DNA of 64,000 nt, taken from assembly GCF_001411555.2 (NCBI RefSeq), contig NC_049901.1, positions 14,485,190 through 14,549,189 on the forward strand, given 5' to 3'. The notes beneath the pieces were generated by a model. That model made no database searches and had not been told where the DNA came from. It saw nothing but the letters and a program-made list of their open reading frames with translations. Below, piece by piece: positions 35,220-47,637 of the stretch. Position 1 is the first letter of the stretch. Every line of letters starts with the position of its first letter. Origin of the DNA: Juglans regia (Eukaryota; Streptophyta; Magnoliopsida; Fagales; Juglandaceae). A program made the translations under genes and the position numbers.

Positions 35220-36117
35220 CACTACAACAAATCTGGCCTTTTCCCATGAACTTTTTTGCCAAGGCAAATAATGGTGGAAAATACTTGGTTGATCACACAA
35301 AGTCTGCACGTGGAAAATGATTAAGGTTGTTGCAGAGACATCACAATTGAGGATTGAGATTCGGTGGGAAAACAACCCTTTTATGACAAACAAAAGTCGC
35401 CGCAACAAATAATCTCCACATACTGCACGTTCAGTGTAAAATGAGCAATGAATTAGGACGAAGGTGATGGTGGGAATAGAGAACAAAATTCTCTTTGTGA
35501 AATACGATTTTCGTGGTAAAAATTATGTTTTGATCAAACTATTTCTCTTAAATTTTTCCAAAACCTCTATTAATTTCGCCCATTTCATAAAATCAATCCT
35601 TTGATTGATGCTTGTGGGTTGAGAAAATTATGGCTTAGTGGAGATACTTACGTAACGAGCAGAGAGTCGGTTTCCACGATCTGAAATCACTCCCATGGCC
35701 AGCGTCCACCACGTTCAACTCCAGAAGACTCAGCTGGAGCTTCCAACGCCGACTTTGTGTAAACCACTTTGCCAAATCTCCTCTCTCCCCTGTTGATTAT
35801 ATCCGTAAACTAGATGTGGGTCTTTCATAGTAAATCGGTGCCATTTGATTTCTTCCTTACTCATCTTCTCACAAGGAAATCCAAAATCATGGCTTATTGT
35901 GAAGAACTCGGAAGACTTTCTCTGCCCTTTAACTCGCCGAAAAAAACTAATTTTTTCTTAAGACTTAGGATTTTAGTGGAAAAAGAGACTTTATTTCACC
36001 AATTTTATGACACGAGACTCCCAACACTGAAATTGGTGAGTAAAGACATGTTCTCACGGAAGTCATACATTTTCCGACCACACACCCTCCCGGGAAAAAC
36101 TAGTATTTGTTGTAGTG
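35220..36117. mobile_element. CACTA-like non-autonomous element, 898 bp
   Basis: A perfect 13-bp terminal inverted repeat, CACTACAACAAAT at 35220-35232 and its complement ATTTGTTGTAGTG at 36105-36117, delimits the element. CACTA is the name-giving start of this superfamily. The flanking trinucleotides are ACA and ATA, an imperfect 3-bp TSD. Subterminal copies such as GCCGCAACAAAT (35399-35410) lie inside. No transposase is encoded; the open frames inside match nothing known. Confidence 0.78.
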
Positions 36118-36767
36118 ATATTCTTCAATACTAATTGTGTGCATTTACAAGCTAATTAAATTACATTGAAAAATTTCGAAATTAAGGAATCTAGAGCCTT
36201 CCTCATCATAAATGAAAGACATTAAAGAGATGATCATGTTATAGATCATATATAACATAAGAGACAAATTAAGTATTCTATCCTTTAAGATTTTATGAAC
36301 TTTAAAGTATTCTAAAGTAATTATGGACATGAAATAATGAATGCATTAGGTGACTCGAAACTAGCAAAATGTTATTTTAAAAGCAAACTTAAAAATTGAT
36401 AAGGCTTCATATATATATATATATATACACACTAGTAAGGGCATAACATGCATGAGAAGATAAATTGATAGAAAATGAGAAAACGAGGAAAAAAATCAAC
36501 ACAAAGTTAAAACAAGTCATAGATTTACATAAGTTAAAGTAAACCTAATATAAAGTTAACAGAAGTGACAAATCCATATAAGACAATGTTTTATCTGTTT
36601 ATATAATTACAACACTATAATTTCTTTTGCTGTTGTTCGGGTTGATTTACTTATATACCAAGATGGATAATCCATTCATTTTCTAAAATTTGTGGCAATA
36701 TTTTAGAGATGTGATAGATGATCAAGCATGAATTAGTTTTTTTTTTTTAATTATTAAGTCTACTTTA

Positions 36768-36965
36768 GGCCTTGTTTGGATTCAAAACCCACCTCAACTC
36801 ATCTCATCATTATAATTTTTACAAATTCCCACACAAAATATAATAAATAATTCAACTTTTTCAAATCCAAAATAATAATAATATTAAAAATGATATTCTA
36901 ACAATATTTTATTCAATTCATCTAAAACCATCTCAATTCATCTCTAAATTTAAACGGGGTCTAAA
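36768..36965. mobile_element. Harbinger/Tourist-like MITE, ~200 bp
   Basis: Left end GGCCTTGTTTGGATT preceded by TTA, right end AAACGGGGTC followed by TAA. The interior has CATCTCAACTCATC-type repeats seen again at 37346-37682, 44579-44933, 54957-55158 and 57172-57689. Confidence 0.6.
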
Positions 36966-37345
36966 TTGGTAAAATCGGCAATACCGGTTTAAGGGTGTAA
37001 TCAATGCGTTTAAACTATTGTTCTTTTGGATATATTGATGTTCATAGTTCTTTGCTCTCTTCCTATTTTTTCTCAAGTGTTGACACTCCTTATATAATAT
37101 AGTCCATAGATTAAATATATAGTTAATAATCTGTTTAAACTATGTATTTTATTATAAATACAAGATATTCTCAAATTCTAAACAGAGATAAATTGTGTAT
37201 AAAATACTGTGAAAGTCATCAATATATGAAAATTGAACATACAAGCTATGAAACATAATTCCCCAACATGAGGATTTTATTTTTCTTAAAAGTTTGCATA
37301 ACCATTCCACATAGACAGAAAATCGATCTCATGGCCCATCTGCTC

Positions 37346-37682
37346 TTAGGACATGCTGGGAAATGAGATGAGATCAGGATTTTGTGAATAGTAATAAGAT
37401 AGTTTGTAAATAGTAGTGAAATAATTTGAATTGAGTATTTTTTGAGTTTTGGGAAAATAGAGAAAAAAAGTTGAATAAAAAATATTATAAAGTTTAAAAT
37501 ATTTTTAGAATATAGTTTTATAATATTATTTTTGTTTGGGATTTGAAAAAGTTGAATTTTTTTATTTTTTGTTTGAAAGTTTGAAAAAATTGTAATGTTT
37601 AGTTTGAGTGATGTTTGGGAAGAAGATGAGATGAGATGAGATGAGAATTTTGTGATGGAAAATTTTTCCAAACAAGCCCTAA
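37346..37682. mobile_element. MITE of the GGCTTGTTTGG group, 337 bp
   Basis: Left GGACATGCTGGGAAATGAG and inverted right GGGCTTGTTTGGAAAAATT form the ends. (ATGAG)n occurs near the right end. The open frame on the minus strand through it is low-complexity and not a gene. Confidence 0.55.
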
Positions 37683-37741
37683 AATTCAGAACCAACCTTC
37701 ATTATAATTCTGGGTGTTGGTGACCACAAGATCGAAATCAA

Positions 37742-37881
37742 CATTACAAGAAAAAAAAACATTTGTGACGGATTATTTTGTGATGAGAATAACTTTTTGA
37801 GACGAAAATAAACTCATTTTAACAGGAAATAATCATTTTTACAGGAACTAGCTGGCTACAAATAAGCAGTTTTTTGTAGTG
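37742..37881. mobile_element. CACTA-like MITE, family B copy 1, 140 bp
   Basis: The left end CATTACAAGAAAAAA pairs with the right end TTTTTTGTAGTG. The interior TTTGTGACGGATTATTTTG and AATAATCATTTTTACAGGAA matches family B copy 2 at 42848-42987 across its full length. CAA on the left and TTG on the right extend the inverted symmetry, so the TSD is unclear. Confidence 0.72.
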
Positions 37882-38269
37882 TTGTACCCCTACCCAAGTG
37901 TTTGAATTCTAAAATTTTTTCTTTCAAGGTACCAACTGAGATGAAAGGACCATTCATGGGAATTGAATTTTAATATCTTGAACTCTTAAATTTATAATAC
38001 AGTGTCATTATATTTTCCTTTTATTTTCTAAAAAAATAACAACAATAGCAATTGTGAAGGTTTTCACCAAATTGGTAAGTAATTATTTTGACAACACGAA
38101 TGAGAAAAATCTAAATAGACATACTATATACAAAATGAGAAAAATGTATGTAATTTACCATTTTTTTAGAGCGCAAATCAGCATTAAACACTCTCTTTAT
38201 CAATTAGTACTCTTCATGGGTGCCACCACGTGCCAGTCGTGCCTCCCCTTTCACTTTTCTGATATGGAA

Positions 38270-38507
38270 AATGATACTATGTTCCTTGAGTTTGTCCCTT
38301 CAATTTGACCACTCATGTATTTTATATATTTTTTAATTTTTTTTTACTTAATAGTTAAGGAAGCGACTATTAGTATATTGGTATTTAAAACAAAAATGTT
38401 TAAACATGTTTAAAAACTATTTGACATAAAAAGTAAAAAAAAAAAAATTACAATTTGCACTAGCACCACACCAAGTAGACAAATTGAAGTGGCATAATAG
38501 CACTACC
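38270..38507. mobile_element. Dispersed ~200-bp repeat, Mutator-like MITE candidate
   Basis: Begins AAAATGATACTATGTTCC and ends TAGCACTACCC. The centre has TTACTTAATAGTTAAGGAAG and CGACTATTAGTATATTGG, shared with 54715-54915 and 41095-41310. Flanks share TGATAT near the proposed ends, a weak TSD. Confidence 0.45.
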
Positions 38508-39651
38508 CTTATGATATTTTCCTCAGTACTCTTCTCTCTTCCTCCACTAGTCCTGCACCGACAGCCACAACAATTTTTCTCCAACATCTCTCTCTCTCTC
38601 TCTCTCCGTTACTTGGTCACAGTCTCTCTTCTCTCCTCTTTGTTTTGCCGATCTTCTACCAACAGTAGCCGCCGCCGTCTTCCTCCCTCCATCTATCTCC
38701 GTAACTCTTCATTTCTATCTCCCTCTCTATCTTTGTCTCTCCGTCACTTGGTCGCACTCTCTCCTCTTTGTTATGTCCAACTTCCACCACCAAGGGCCAC
38801 CACCCTCCACAGCCTGCAACCTCATGCCGCCTCAGTGCCTCGGTGTAAAGATCTCTCAGTATAAGAGTAATCCAGAATATACATATGAGTTATTTATATA
38901 GCTTCTAAAAATTCAAACAGCTTCAACTGAGAAGAGAGACAAAGAAAATTCATACCCATGTGATGTCGAGAATCACTGGCAAGGAGAAAATTTTCAACGT
39001 TGAAGAATCCAAAAGTTTGTGTGAGAAAGTTGGAAGTAAATGACATTGAAAAAAAGAGAAAGTGAGAGCAAAGAGATAAACAATTTTTATACGTACAAAG
39101 GCTCTAAAGTGATAAGTCATAGCAAGAGTACTGTAAAAATACAATTTACAAAGTCGGTGAAAAGAATAAAAAGCACAAAATGGAAGGGAGTTTCTTGAGA
39201 AAACACGCAAAATTGGAGAAAAAATAGTGAGCCAAAAATACTATTCATCCGATATAGACACTTATTTAACCAAGGTAAAAGAAGAAACTTTAAGACAAAT
39301 CACAGAGAACAAAACAGACAAACCCACGTAGGATAAAACCGTAAGAAAAAAGTTGAATAATAAATCACTATTGTTTTTTGGATTGCCGAAGATATATTTT
39401 ACAATAAAATTATTTAAATTTATAATATAATATATCATATTAAATTACATCAATTTGTGTATTTATTTTTATAAGATCTCTACATGACTAAAACATGTCT
39501 CTAAATTAAATAAGATGAAGTGTTCTTTTAACCTATAAATTAATTTTCAAACCTTTGCAAACTCGCCGAGAACAACGTTTTATGAAAGGGAAGAAGCAAC
39601 GTACTCGGGCTCAAAATGTGTTTGATGACAACATGCATGAGTACTTTAAGG
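38508..39651. other. Intergenic, C/T-rich low-complexity patch, no gene
   Basis: Positions 38585-38850 carry (CT)n and two partial copies of a TCTCTCTCCGTCACTTGGTC-like segment. The open frame across it is Ser/Leu-rich by composition only. The remainder shows no domain. Confidence 0.5.
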
Positions 39652-39654
39652 CTG

Positions 39655-39732
39655 CGTTTGGGTAGCCAACATATCTCAACACTTTTCAAGTATTCTCGTA
39701 CTATTAGAAATATTCTACATGCCAAACGCAAT
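39655..39732. repeat. Small fold-back with GCGTTTGG ends
   Basis: GGCTGCGTTTGGGTAGCC on the left and CATGCCAAACGCAATG on the right form an imperfect inverted repeat across ~75 bp, resembling ends of the MITE group in this window. A minisatellite begins just after it. Confidence 0.45.
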
Positions 39733-39759
39733 GAACCATCTTCGTATCAAAGTCTTTCC

Positions 39760-40520
39760 AAAAATCACTATAATATTTATCACTATAATATATAAATAAA
39801 AAATAAACTCACTATAATATTTATCACTATTATATATAAATAAAAAATAAAATCACTATTATATATAAATAAAAAATAAAATCACTATAATATATAATAA
39901 AAAATAAAATCACTATAATATATAATAAAAAATAAAATCACTATAATATTTATCACTATTATATATAAATAAAAAAATAAAATCACTATAATATATAATA
40001 AAAAATAAAATCACTATAATATTTATCACTATTATATATAAATAAAAAATAAAATCACTATAATATATAATAAAAAATAAAATCACTATAATATATAAAT
40101 AAAAAATAAAATCACTATAATATATAAATAAAAATAAAATCACTATAATATATAAATAAAAAATAAAATCACTATTATATATAAATAAAAAAATAAAATC
40201 ACTATAATATATAAATAAAAATAAAATCACTATAATATATAAATAAAAAATAAAATCACTATTATATATAAATAAAAAAATAAAATCACTATAATATATA
40301 AATAAAAAATAAAATCACTATAATATTTATCACTATTATATATATGAAAATAAAATTATTATAATATTTATCACTATTATTTATAAATTAAAAATAAAAT
40401 CATTATAATATTTATCATTATTATATATAAAAATAAAATAAAATCACTATAATATTTATTAATATTAAAAAATCACTATTATAAAATTACTATAATATTT
40501 ATGAAATCTACATATTTTTT
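39760..40520. repeat. Minisatellite of ~26-28-bp units, ~0.75 kb
   Basis: Head-to-tail copies of AAAAAATAAAATCACTATAA plus TATATA run from about 39790 to 40500, alternating with a longer variant containing TATTTATCACTATTATATA. The alternation gives higher-order pattern blocks. Edges decay into single AATATTTAT units. The minus-strand open frame of YLYIIVILF repeats is an artefact of this array. Confidence 0.9.
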
Positions 40521-42847
40521 AATTATCTATTTAAAAGTCAACAACTCAATATATCCAAACAATTCAAAATACTTTCAACGAGATCTATAAACTCATTTCA
40601 ATTTCTACTTATAATTATTCATGAAAATTTATAATACTTTTTAAATATTCTCACTGTAGTCTAAAACAAAGAAGACATGATAGATTCACGGGACTCTTCC
40701 TCACCAAACCAAAGTAAGGGGGGAAGTTTGTTGAAGCATGTCATAACAGGTACAAGCTAGCTAGCAGCATCCATCCCCTACCTTTTTCTTTTCAGTTGCC
40801 TTGTCCAACCACACAAATATAAACTTCCAGGGCACTTTTTGAAAAGTTTTATTGCTGATCAAAGATGTCGCCTTCTCAAAGTTTAAGTGACAGGTTGAGG
40901 TCATGAGCTGCAGACAGAGAACGACTACGGACGTGACTGACCTGCATGGAATCTATAGCTCGTTATAATGTTCTCTGAATATTGATTAGAATTTTCTCGT
41001 CTCCAACTTCAGCCCTAACCCAGTACTAACCCTCTCTAGTGATGTTTTCATGTCATAGTACTGCTTTATCAGTAAAGAAATTATTCAAAAGAAAAAGAAA
41101 AATGATAATATGTCTATTATGTTTATTAAATATCTTCACTCATATATTTTTATTTTTTTAATAATTAAATAAGTGATTATTAATAAATTTATATATATTT
41201 TTTTATTTTTTTAATAATTAAAAATGTTTAAAAATTACTTAAAAAAATAAAAAAATTCATTTGTACTAATATACACATTTGATGCGCACATTTGATAAGT
41301 ACCCTAGTACTGTCGACCATAATCAAAATAATCTTATATATAACTGATGTATGTTATATATATTTTATAATAAAAATAATTTTATAATCTGACAAACCAT
41401 ATAAAATCATATCAATTTGTGAAATTATTTTTATATATCATTTTTGTAACTAAAATATTGCCAATTCAATATATTACGCGCTAAATTGAATCAGTCTTAT
41501 TAGAAGATCATCATTAAAGTAAAGATTATCCCAAAAACCTAAATTGTTGAAAAAATAATTCAATTTTTGACTTAATTAAATAACACTGGGGCCCATACAT
41601 TATATTATGTTCAAGTATCCATTCCTGCTTTTTCAATGATTTAATTTGTTTTTGTTTTGTTTTGTGATCGGCACCGGCCAGTACCATACTCATTAGTAGA
41701 CTAATTACAGTTCAAGGAAACATGAATTAAATAATATCAAGATTCCTTTCTTGTTCAACCGCACATATATATTAGACGAATGGGTGTGAACTCACATGCA
41801 ATCCATGATAATTGAAGAATAATTGTCACCTATTTCATAATTATTCTTTTTATATTTCTACCGATTTTAGTTCTCTTTCTTCTTTTATTGTTGCCATGAT
41901 TCATGATCGAGTTCTGGAAAATCAAAACCAGCCATATATATATAAGTAGCAAGTCATTGCCAAAAAAAAACAATATTGCATACACATGAATCATTAATTC
42001 AACCAATTAATTAAAGATAGAACACTGGCCATGCTAGCAATCAAATTAATAATTAACTCTTATCGATAGTATGACATTATGGATTGAGAATGTACTATAT
42101 ATATATATATCCTTCCGTCACTCCTAAGTTTCTTTTGTTTTTCTTTTTTTATCAGACCGACCATGTGATCTTCATGCACAGTAACTCGACCTTTTTCTAC
42201 ATTGCTACAAACAAGGAATCATTAAATTTGTGTACTTATTGTTTTCTTTTCTTTTATAATTTCAGAATATGGTATAAATATGGAGAACTAGAGAACTCTA
42301 GAGACAGGACTTTTAGCGTTTTCTTGAACCATCGGGCCATTATTGTCTGAGAAAAAGGAGATAGGGATCAGACAATATCATCAGGTTAAAGACCAGAAAA
42401 GAAACAAAAGATCAAAAGAAAAAAGGAGGGACTACACTTTGATTGAATATCCAGAATATCAATAACGAAATTAAACACATGTATATATATAGATGTAAAT
42501 TATTCATTGCACATGAAATTAGGTAAAAGCGGAAGAACCAGCTTTCATGTGACATGACCCTGCTTTCAACGCTACGTGCCATTTAACGATCGATCGAGGT
42601 GGCCCCGATCAAGATGAAAGTGACTGCAGCTAGCTAGGTACGTAGGGACCATTCGAATTTTTTCCTCGATGAAACAAAATAGTGAATTACTTTCTGTGCT
42701 TATGCTAGCTAGCTTGAATGGAACGAGCTAGAGATCAGTAAAGAAAGGGGAAATTAAGCATGAGTTAATTTGGCCCTAACAAGTGATCAAAGATTACCAT
42801 GCATTACTTATGATCAGTTCAAACATCAAATCTCAATCTCGCACTAT
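40521..42847. other. Intergenic, no gene; one dispersed repeat
   Basis: Positions 41095-41310 resemble the repeats at 38270-38507 and 54715-54915 (TTAATAATTAAATAAGTGAT and a second partial copy). Otherwise AT-rich sequence with small open frames lacking known domains. Confidence 0.45.
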
Positions 42848-42987
42848 CACTGCAAAAAAAATAAATATTTGTGACGAATTATTTACGATAAAAATGACTA
42901 TTTACAATGAAAATAGATTTATTTTAATATAAAATAATCATTTTTATAAAAAATAACTAGCGGCAAATAAAAAATTTTCTTATAATG
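42848..42987. mobile_element. CACTA-like MITE, family B copy 2, 140 bp
   Basis: Starts CACTGCAAAAAAAA and ends TTTTCTTATAATG (decayed TTGTAGTG). The interior TTTGTGACGAATTATTTACG and AAATAATCATTTTTATAAAA aligns with copy 1 (37742-37881) over the full 140 bp. This copy is more decayed at its right end. Confidence 0.7.
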
Positions 42988-43466
42988 TATCTTATAATTA
43001 AAAATTTTTTGAAAGATTTACTTTTTTGTTCAACATGTAAAATATTTAATTAAATAAATTAAAATGTATAGTCAAATTTGAACTCAAAGTTTTTATTCTG
43101 ATATAATGTAAAATCACAACTTTTTCAAAAACTTAATAGAAATAGATTACTATACGATGAACCTCAATTACTATACATACACGATTATACAATAGGATGC
43201 ATCTGCTGTAAATTTCGTCAAATTGTACTATAAACTATTTAGATAAAATAATTTAAGGAATGATGATCTTGATCTCCTCTCCTCTCCTCTCCTCTCCTCT
43301 CCTTCCTAGGCATGTATATAATTTATTTTGTTATCTGCTCATCAGTCATCAGCTCGCGTCTCCATCTCTGAGCTACCAAACAAAAGGTACGTAGGGTCCC
43401 TATACTGGAGAAGTTGATTTGGTTTAGTGCAAGCGAGGAAGAAAATGGCGTGGGGACTCCCATACT

Positions 43467-43508
<42 letters not shown>

Positions 43509-44124
43509 AGGACACTTCCCTTCCATAAAATGACCTTCTACTTATTTGCTATTTACAATTTGCATGCATGGGGATTGGGTTGGGGCAATTAAAGGGTTTT
43601 GGACCTTTTTCATTTCAGTAGTAATAGGCCAGCGGAGGAGGATGGCCACTCAATCTCAATGATGCGTCCATGGGGCTCACGTAACCACTAATCCATCTCG
43701 TGGTTGCTGGCTCTCCATTTGAGGGACTCTCGTCCTCTGGATTTCACATGATTCTGACACTTTCAGTACTGTTCAATGCACTTGGTACTTCTGCGCATAT
43801 TTATATTTATGATCGAATAACGTTATTTTCTCTACTTAATTGCGCTGCCCCTTATAAAAGCTCATACATTTCTTTTCTATTCATGACTAATGACTTGCTT
43901 AAGAAAATCCCTTTTTAGCCATTCGCCATTAATTCACTAATAAAAGCGACAACTATACACATGATGATGATCGTTAATTTGCTTGCCTTTTTGGCTAATC
44001 CCATTAATTTCGAGGGGCTTACAGGTCTCGAATAATGAATAAAATAGTACTAAATCAGATTTAGGACGTCCATGCATGTAGGGATCTCGTTAGGGACACA
44101 CACGTAAGTACGTTCATACATACA

Positions 44125-44158
<34 letters not shown>
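42988..44158. other. Intergenic, simple repeats only
   Basis: Holds a (CTCTC)n run at 43276-43302, (TA)n at 43470-43504 and (TA)n at about 44127-44158. No gene was recognised. Confidence 0.5.
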
Positions 44159-44159
<1 letters not shown>

Positions 44160-44578
44160 TAGGTCAAAATAATGTGCAAAACACGTTTGTCTAGTTAAAT
44201 TAAACAATTGTTTTACAAAAATAATATATTTTTTTATAAAATTTGTAAAAATAGTTGATGACATATATAGCTTAGAAGACATTGCTTCAACTTTTATACA
44301 AGTAATATAATTAATAGAATATTACAAATGAATTTTAACAAACAAATTAACTACTACAATCAGTTCTTTAACAAGATGATTGAGTTTGCATTATCAAGAT
44401 GATGGTATTTAATGACATGTTTTGGACCAAATAAGATTTATTTCTCCTTTTTCTTATATATTTTGACTCTGTATTATATTTTGCTGGATAACTGTATATT
44501 AACGTCGTTGAGGATATTTCACTTTTGTGGTTCTATTTATAAAATTCTGGTACTCATTATTACTAAGTTGTGAAATTT

Positions 44579-44933
44579 ATTATTTGGATAGTTATACACT
44601 CAAATAATTTCATCTCGTTTTATCTTAATATCTAAATGTAAACAGTTTTTAATTTCAAATTTTTAATTTTTTCATCTAATCATTATTTAATCATTACAAC
44701 TTTATCAAACTTTCAAATAAAACACAAAAAACTAATTAAGTTTTTTTAAATACCAAAACAAAAATTATATTTTAACAATATTTTAACTCTATAATATTTT
44801 TATTCAATTTTTTTCTCTCATTTTTCAAATTTCTATAAACATCTTAACTCTCAAACCATTTTATTACAATTCGCAAATCAATTTACTACTATTTACAGAT
44901 CATCTCATCTTATCTCACTATCCAAATCAGGCC
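44579..44933. mobile_element. MITE of the GTTTGGAT group, ~355 bp
   Basis: Left end TTATTTGGATAGTTATAC and right end CTCACTATCCAAATCAGGCC followed by TAA. The interior has CATCTCATCTTATCTCAC-type words as in the sister copies. Confidence 0.5.
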
Positions 44934-45348
44934 TAACTACTCCACATTAAAAATGAAAATTTTTACTATGAAAATATTGCCAAAAAAGAAAAAATTTAAT
45001 TATTAAATAATATCAGGTTTTAAGTCACTACCCAAATAATATAAGATATATTGTGCTGAAGAGGTCAAAAAACAATTTAAATTTCAGATTTGAAAGAGGA
45101 GACCTTAATTTAAGGCTCGAAACAAAGATCACGACATACTTGCTTGAAAAGACATTAATTTTTAAATTAGTCGGATGTACAATTACAAGGCACATATGCG
45201 TAGTTCTAAAGATACTTCTAAATATTATCAAGGTATTAATTTTAGACCATCTTCTAAGAATCTGACAACTCATCATTTTTAAATTGACAATTTCTTCTTG
45301 AAAATACAGGTCAATCCATGTTGCAGCTCGTAACTTTTAACAACAAAT

Positions 45349-45866
45349 ATCAAGGTTTTGAATACCGTGCCAAACCGGCCGGTATGTATTGTGCTAAAAT
45401 AGTAATCGGTGCGAGAAAGATAGATGTTTCATACTGGATTAAATATCAATCATTTCGATGCATTTCGGTCAATACCGGCTAGTTTTCGATGTACTAGTCA
45501 AAATTTTGTATTTTTAGTGTATTTTCATAATTTTCACTCTATTTCTCACATCTTAAGACTATTTTCTTAACTTTTTTTAATTCTATTTTCTCGAGAATTA
45601 AAAATTAAACCCTACTCCCATTTTCGTGATGAAAATAAGTAATTATTTTTTTTAATAATTAGATTGAGAACTTAGAAGTATTATTGAGTTTTATAAATAT
45701 GTGTTTTAATTTTTCAAGACTTGCATTGACGTTATTTTGAAATATAATTTATACATATATAATTTATTTATTTATATATAAGCTATGTCAAAATAATATT
45801 GATATCAAAATATTTTATTGAAGTGCTTTAACCAAACGATCTTCAAAACGGTATTAAAAATCTTGG
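45349..45866. mobile_element. TIR element, family A copy 2 (518 bp), inverted
   Basis: Begins ATCAAGGTTTTGAATACC and ends GGTATTAAAAATCTTGG. Reversed, it matches 33094-33656 across most of its length, including CATTTTCTCGAGAATT-like and GAACTTAGAAGTATTATTGA words. Confidence 0.75.
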
Positions 45867-46130
45867 AATTATTTTTTTTTTATAAAGTTATATTTTTTTA
45901 TATTATCTTTTATTCTTTCCCTGCAAGGCCATTATGTGCACACACGTACAAAAAGTTGGAGAGAGAGAGAAAGCGGAACAAAAGGCGGGACACACAAAAA
46001 ATTGGAGAGAGAGAGGAGCAAAAGGCGAGATTGTTGCTGTTAACTTTAACAACAAAAAAAATTAAAAAGAAAATGTTAAAACAAGAATTTCCGACTGTTA
46101 TCCTGTAGAAACTTTATATATATAAAGAGA

Positions 46131-47637
46131 TATAGGACACATCGAGGTATCTTCCAAATTCATTTCCTTTAATCTTTATCTCTCCGTCCTGCGTAACGAC
46201 GTTTGCACTAAGTTTTATTTTATGCATTCTTTTTTCGCCCATTTATATCCATGCATGCATGTTCAAGACATGCAGCATTCCCTGACCTACCATATATAGT
46301 ACAGTACTGATAGTACATACCACTATGATAATTTACAGGAGGATGAAAAACGAAATATAGACATCTATGATCATCCCCCGTCCCCCGGAGAGGGGACGTA
46401 CTTGGAGTTTCTCGAAAAGGACAAGACCCCTTAAAATAAAGGAGGATAATAATTTAAATTACTGTTCAACAACGTACGTACTATATATATATATATTCAT
46501 GAATTTTATTTTTGACAAAATAGAGTGAGTTTGTACGTACACCATTTTTACTACGTCCCCCGCAGCATGCATGCATGTATGTTTCCAATTTGACTCCAAT
46601 TAAAGTAAAAAATGAAAGATCGAAAACTCAATTTATTAGTTGATGTGGCATATCTTTATATATATCTTCCACATCAGTACCGATGTGTTTCAAATCTCCA
46701 CACAGAATTTGGAAATACAGCTCTTTTTTTACTGTTTCATGTGCCAACTCAGCTGACAGCTCAGCCTTCAATAGTCCAGCCAATAATTCATATGAAGGGT
46801 AACTAGCTAACTAGCTGCATGGAGCATACGAAATCACAATCATCTGCAGATCATCATCATAATGCTACTAGTCAACTGTCAAGATAGATCTCAAGACAAG
46901 ACTCAGTACGTACTACATATATACGCTAATATAACAAGCCTGCATGCGTTCTTTCCTTCGGTTATTTCTTATATATTTTACAATATCAAATCATGAGACT
47001 CATGTAAACATATATTTACATGACTTATCATATACAATTCTCTATATATATATATAATAAATAGAGCATTAATGATATTGATCATATATGTCGAATATCA
47101 ACTGCAAGACGTACGCTGAGATATATATGTACCTTATGTTTTAATTATAATTGATAAAGATGACTCTTGATAAGTGCTGTAAGTAATAATTTATAGCTAA
47201 AAATTGAAAAGAAATACACTAATTGTCAACTGATCCATTGGTATTGTTTGCTAGCTAGGTGAATTATGTAATTTGTAAGATATATATATATATATGTATA
47301 TCTATTTAATTTATTCTTTAAGAACACAGAAAGAGTGAGATTCTAGGTGACAAAAGTCTCATTGAGTACCTGATGGGGTTGTGGCCTTAAAGCCAACAGT
47401 TCTGTTTTTCTTTCAGTAGCTTTGTTGTATTGGGGTTGGGCTTTTAAAAGTCAACAGAGTTTCCAGTAAATTCTCAGTAGAAAACAAAATAGGCAAAAAA
47501 ACAAAAGGCAATTCACCAGAGACAGTACGAACAGTTAAAACGGTCAAAGGTGGATGTGTATTTGTGTGTAAAATGTCTATAAATGTGAACAGTAATTAAC
47601 AATATTAAAATAATAAACAATGCTACATACATCTGCA
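46131..47637. other. Intergenic, no gene seen
   Basis: AT-rich DNA with short (TA)n tracts. An open frame at 46612-46806 has no recognisable domain. Confidence 0.5.

Larger units (their letters stand above)
44159..46130 (-). mobile_element. Candidate Helitron, reverse strand
   Basis: Read on the minus strand the 3' end has a hairpin-like ACGTGTTTTGCAC then ATTATTTTGACCTAG followed by T, which fits the Helitron rule (hairpin ~10 nt before CTRR, insertion between A and T). The 5' end is proposed at 46130, TCTCTTTATATATATAAAG preceded by A. Family A copy 2 and a MITE are nested inside. The 3' terminus is well supported; the 5' terminus is a guess from the TC start. Confidence 0.42.

Noticed and set aside
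38484..38864. 126-codon plus-strand frame rich in Ser and Leu
   Set aside because: Driven by (CT)n and a duplicated C/T-rich segment; no domain, no splice context.
39913..40230. Minus-strand 105-codon frame of repeated YLYIIVILF-like units
   Set aside because: It is a translation of the AT-rich minisatellite; periodicity of the DNA explains it.
46612..46806. Plus-strand 64-codon frame
   Set aside because: Contains (TA)n-derived residues and no domain.
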